A stretch of 26,401 nt of DNA, taken from contig DASUHD010000168.1 in the NCBI GenBank assembly GCA_036273675.1, positions 1-26,401 on the forward strand. The letters run 5' to 3'. The notes beneath the pieces are model-generated. The model was given only the letters and a program-made list of their open reading frames with translations. It made no database searches and had not been told where the DNA came from. Position 1 is the stretch's first letter. The number at the start of each line of letters is the position of its first letter. This stretch comes from DAHUXT01 sp036273675. Its GTDB lineage: Bacteria; Chloroflexota; Ktedonobacteria; Ktedonobacterales; JADMIN01. The position numbers and the translations under genes are program-made. Of the stretch, positions 23,630 through 26,401 are shown one piece after another.

Positions 23630-24505
23630 TCACGCCAGCCCGGTCAACTGCTCGCTGACCTGCCAGAGCCGCTCCTGCGCCGTCTCATCGTAGGACGCCT
23701 GCGAGGAGAGCTTTGGTTTGCATTTGTAGAAATACTGGCCGCTCACCGTCGCCACCTCCGGCGAGGACGCCAGGTAGATCGAGGTCTCGGCGCCCTTATC
23801 TACGTTGATCATGAAGGGGCGCGCCAGTTGCATAGCAACATTCATCACCGGTCCGTTATTGCGCGCGAAGTTCGATCCGACAACGCCGGGATGCAGCGTG
23901 TTCGCCGTGACGCCGCTACCATCCAGTCGCCGGGCCAGCGCGTAGGTGAACATGATGTTGGCGAGCTTGGTCTGGCCGTAGACGCCAAACGGCGAGTAGC
24001 GCCCCTTCGTCTGTTGTAGATCGTCGAAGGGGATATGCGCGCCATTGTGCGCCATTGATCCCACCGTGACGACGCGCGCGGGCGTATTGGCGCGCAGCGT
24101 ATCGAGCAGCAGGTTTGTCAACAGGAACGGCGCGAGGTGGTTCAAGGCGAAGGTCAGCTCTAACCCGTCGGCGGTCACTTGCCGCCGCATGAAGACCGCG
24201 CCCGCATTGTTGACGAGTACGTGTAGCGCGCCATAGCGTCGCTTGAACGCGTCGGCCACGCCACGTACCGCCGCCTGCGAGCTGAGGTCGGCCAGCAGGT
24301 AGTCTACCTCGTTGTTGCCCGTCTGCTGGCGAATCGCCTCCACGGTTGCTCGCGCCTTCGTCTCGTTGCGCCCGACAATCGCCACGGTCGCGCCACGCGC
24401 CGCCAACTCGCGGGCCGTCACCAGCCCAATGCCGGAAGTTGCGCCGGTAATCAGGCAAATCCTGCCATTCATCTCGCTACTCATCTCGCCACGATCTTGC
24501 CGCAT
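23630..24505 (-). CDS. Short-chain dehydrogenase/reductase (retinol dehydrogenase-like)
   Basis: A 291-residue NAD(P)-dependent oxidoreductase with the Rossmann fold. The cofactor loop is TGATSGIG (20-27), followed by VGRNETKA, whose Arg favours NADP(H). Then come LLADLSS, NNAG (99-102), the catalytic S150 in VTVGSMAH, and Y176 and K180 in YGQTK. The extended C-terminal region with HPGVVGSNFARN and the IYLASSPEVATVSGQYF block matches the retinol dehydrogenase/WWOX-like branch. ATG at 24505 has GGAGA upstream; later in-frame ATGs at 24484 and 24472 lack a site. The substrate is unknown. It is divergent from the DUF2071 gene, with a GC-rich hairpin between. Confidence 0.93.
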   Translation of the reverse strand: MRQDRGEMSSEMNGRICLITGATSGIGLVTARELAARGATVAIVGRNETKARATVEAIRQQTGNNEVDYLLADLSSQAAVRGVADAFKRRYGALHVLVNNAGAVFMRRQVTADGLELTFALNHLAPFLLTNLLLDTLRANTPARVVTVGSMAHNGAHIPFDDLQQTKGRYSPFGVYGQTKLANIMFTYALARRLDGSGVTANTLHPGVVGSNFARNNGPVMNVAMQLARPFMINVDKGAETSIYLASSPEVATVSGQYFYKCKPKLSSQASYDETAQERLWQVSEQLTGLA

Positions 24506-24592
24506 ATCTTCTCCACTCTCGCCCTGTCTCGCCCGCCTGGCAAAAACAGCGTACCTTTGTAGAGTATATCGCTACGGGTATCACTCCCGGTA

Positions 24593-24606
24593 GCCGCATT
24601 TGCGGC
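24593..24606. repeat. Short palindrome with 2-nt centre, possible member of the dispersed family
   Basis: GCCGCA-TT-TGCGGC is preceded by TA, so it reads TAGCCGCA, close to the TAGCCGCGG lead of copies A-C. It lies in the divergent SDR/DUF2071 intergenic region, 30 nt before the DUF2071 start. Confidence 0.5.
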
Positions 24607-24635
24607 TGGCGGCTGGTCTGCGCTACCGTCTGCCT

Positions 24636-25388
24636 ATGACACCTGAGCAAGCGCTTTCCTCGGCCAATTCGCGCCCCTGGCCGCCGCCCGACAGCCCGTG
24701 GGTCATGAGCCAGATCTGGCGGAAACTGCTGTTCGCGCACTGGCCAGTTCCCGCTGAGATGGTGCGCCCGCTGCTGCCCGCCGGGTTGGCGCTCGATACC
24801 TGGGACGGTCAGGCGTGGCTGGGCATCGTGCCGTTCCAGATGGAGCGCGTCCGCTTTCGCGGGCTGCCGGGCATCCCCACCGCCACGCGCTTTGGCGAAC
24901 TCAACGTCCGCACCTATGTCACGGCGGACGACAAGCCCGGCGTCTTCTTCTTCAGCCTGGATGCTGGCAGCCTGCTTGCCGTTCTGGGGGCGCGGGCGCT
25001 CTTTGCGCTGCCGTACTACCATGCGCGTTTCGCTATTGCGGCCGAGGGCGGCGCCATCTACTATCGCTGCGAGCGCAAGGGAAGCGGGAAGCCACGCGCG
25101 GTCTTCGAGGCGCGCTACCAGCCGACTGGCCCGGTACAACTCGCGCAACCCGGCTCGCTGGAAGACTGGCTGACGGCGCGCTACTGCCTCTATACGACAC
25201 GCGGCGCCCGCCTGATGCGCGGCGAGATACATCACGCGCCCTGGCCGCTGCAACCCGCGACGGCCAACATCGTCCGCAACACCATCGCCGAGCCTGCGGG
25301 GATCCGCCTGCCCGCGACGCCGCCGCTGCTCTACTACTCCGAGCAGCTGGAAGTGGTGGTCTGGCCGTTGCGCGCTGTGCATACATAG
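24636..25388 (+). CDS. DUF2071 (YqjF-like) family protein
   Basis: A 250-residue protein of the YqjF/DUF2071 family, predicted to have a beta-rich acetoacetate-decarboxylase-like fold. Recognised blocks are LLFAHWPVPAEMVRPLLPAGL (31-51 region), AWLGIVPFQMERVRFRGLP, FGELNVRTYV and GVFFFSLDAGSLLAVLGARALFALPYYHA, all typical of the family. YRCERK and the closing YYSEQLEVVVWPL follow. The biochemical role of the family is not established, so no function is given. No clear ribosome site precedes ATG at 24636. A TTG at 24600 is also in frame but falls inside a hairpin, so the ATG is preferred. Confidence 0.88.
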   Translation: MTPEQALSSANSRPWPPPDSPWVMSQIWRKLLFAHWPVPAEMVRPLLPAGLALDTWDGQAWLGIVPFQMERVRFRGLPGIPTATRFGELNVRTYVTADDKPGVFFFSLDAGSLLAVLGARALFALPYYHARFAIAAEGGAIYYRCERKGSGKPRAVFEARYQPTGPVQLAQPGSLEDWLTARYCLYTTRGARLMRGEIHHAPWPLQPATANIVRNTIAEPAGIRLPATPPLLYYSEQLEVVVWPLRAVHT

Positions 25389-25447
25389 CTGCCCGCTTGA
25401 CCATTACCTCAACCGCGACCGGCGTTGTGGCGGAATACCTCCAAAAA

Positions 25448-25463
25448 CTAGGGTTTTCCCTAG
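25448..25463. promoter_or_regulatory. CTAGGG-TTTT-CCCTAG palindrome upstream of the methyltransferase
   Basis: Perfect 6-bp arms around four T residues, 108 nt before the methyltransferase start codon, in a gap of 182 nt. A TATACT at 25486-25491 could be a -10 box. The CCCTAGGGCA that overlaps its right end recurs near 22236-22245. An operator or a hairpin closing the DUF2071 transcript are both possible. Confidence 0.45.
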
Positions 25464-25570
25464 GGCAATTTTGCGTAGAGGTTGGTATACTTCCAGCGGC
25501 GGATGCTGCCAGGCGGCGCAAGGGCGCGCCTCATCTCACACCGCCCTCACCTGCTTGAGAAGGAGAAACC

Positions 25571-26401
25571 ATGAGTTGGTATCCAACCGACGACACCCTG
25601 CCCCGCCCCATTACCCCCACCTCCTACAGATCGGCGCCGACCTCATCCACCCTGGGACGCATGCCACTCGCACTGGCCACGGCATTTCCTGTTCCGGTGG
25701 AGGCGGAGGTGGTGAGCCGGAGCGATTTCCTGCATGTCATGCTGCGCGCCGCGCTGGGAGCCAACTATCTCGCGCCCATCACCACGCCATCCTACATGCT
25801 AGATATCGGTTGCGGTTCGGGCCGCTGGGTGCGCGAGATGGCGGGCGAGTTCCCAGGCGCGCGGGTGGTCGGGCTGGATACGGCGTCGCCAGACGAGAGC
25901 AATCCGGCGACATCGGGTGTCTTTGCCGCCTCCAATGCCCGCCCCCGGAGCTATGCATTCGTCCAGCACAACGTGTTGGAGCCGCTCGCCTTCGCGCCCA
26001 ACTCCTTCGACCTGACACATATGCGCCAGATGACGCGTGACCTGCCGGTGGCGGCGTGGCCACGTGTGGTGGGCGAGATGGCGCGGGTCACCACGTTTGG
26101 CGGCTGGGTCGAGCTGGCGGAAGGGGACCTGGTGCATAACGGCGGTCCGGCGCTGGAGGCGATGCAACGCTGGGCGCTTCAGGCGTGGCAACAGCACGGA
26201 CTCGACCCGCGCGTCAGCTCGAAGCTCGGCGACCTGCTGCACAAGCTCTCGCTGACCGATATCCACATGCGCACCGTTGACTTGCCCATCGGGCCACACG
26301 GCGGGCGCTTTGGCGAGCTGATGGGCGCTGATTTGATGGCGCGGATCGAAGGCCTGCGCGCGCAGATCATCGCCGCACGTATCGCCTCGCCAGAGGCCTT
26401 C
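25571..26401 (+). CDS. SAM-dependent methyltransferase, class I (3' end outside window)
   Basis: The frame starting at ATG 25571 stays open to the last base, giving 277 residues with no stop, so the gene is cut by the window edge. AAGGAGAAACC precedes the ATG. After a variable N terminus (1-75), motif I is LDIGCGSGRWVREMA (77-91). It is followed by VVGLDTASP as the acidic SAM-ribose site, then FVQHNVLEPLAFAPNSFDLTHMRQM and WPRVVGEMARVTTFGGWVELAE, typical motif II and post-motif segments of methyltransferase family 11/25. The substrate is unknown. The overlapping plus-strand frame at 25471-26040 is a shadow in another frame. Confidence 0.92.
   Translation, partial: MSWYPTDDTLPRPITPTSYRSAPTSSTLGRMPLALATAFPVPVEAEVVSRSDFLHVMLRAALGANYLAPITTPSYMLDIGCGSGRWVREMAGEFPGARVVGLDTASPDESNPATSGVFAASNARPRSYAFVQHNVLEPLAFAPNSFDLTHMRQMTRDLPVAAWPRVVGEMARVTTFGGWVELAEGDLVHNGGPALEAMQRWALQAWQQHGLDPRVSSKLGDLLHKLSLTDIHMRTVDLPIGPHGGRFGELMGADLMARIEGLRAQIIAARIASPEAF

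Noticed and set aside
25471..26040. A 189-codon plus-strand open frame
   Set aside because: It overlaps the methyltransferase in another frame, has no ribosome site and no recognisable domain. The frame from 25571 carries methyltransferase motif I and stays open to the window end.

Overview
The window is about 26.4 kb of GC-rich bacterial DNA, tightly packed with chromosomal housekeeping and accessory genes. I see no rRNA, tRNA, transposase, phage, CRISPR or plasmid gene. Three things fit a Chloroflexota bacterium, possibly Ktedonobacteria: an F420-type LLM oxidoreductase, the RpoD-like group-2 sigma factor and an isolated MurG homologue. An actinobacterium is not excluded. The assignment rests on gene content only and is a moderate to low confidence inference.

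Layout. 1-894 (+): 3' part of a cystathionine gamma-synthase/lyase, cut by the window edge. 956-3352 (-): MMPL/RND exporter. 3569-5081 (-): LLM F420-type oxidoreductase and a TetR regulator, divergent from an alpha/beta hydrolase (5225-6034, +) across a palindromic operator region. 6041-10183 (-): AGPS-like FAD oxidase, glpD with a C-terminal membrane helix, and a DinB-fold protein, all on one strand. The first two are separated by an array of short GC-rich hairpins. 10315-11410 (-): group-2 sigma factor with a strong intrinsic terminator, preceded by a long gene-free region (11411-12244) rich in hairpins. 12245-14543 (-): ABC-2 exporter permease and ATPase, with palindromic repeats between them. 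14774-18398 (+): GNAT acetyltransferase, alpha/beta hydrolase and prolyl oligopeptidase; the last two are probably one operon. 18698-20455 (-): murG homologue and a MarR regulator. The MarR gene is divergent from a SnoaL-like gene (20592-20996, +) over a perfect 27-bp palindrome. 21180-22147: peroxiredoxin and a convergent NTF2-like protein. 22323-24505 (-): sulfite-oxidase-like molybdoenzyme and an SDR. 24636-26401 (+): DUF2071 protein and a methyltransferase cut by the right edge.

Functional themes are export or detoxification (MMPL pump, ABC-2 exporter, TetR and MarR switches, peroxiredoxin, flavin/F420, SDR and Mo redox enzymes) and glycerol-phosphate metabolism (glpD plus AGPS-like oxidase).

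The least explained signal is non-coding: a dispersed family of short palindromes with 2-nt centres. They sit only between genes (8429-8561, 12182-12233, 13383-13480, 22175-22226, 24593-24606), and their stems differ while pairing is kept. I found no convincing multi-gene system of a new type.
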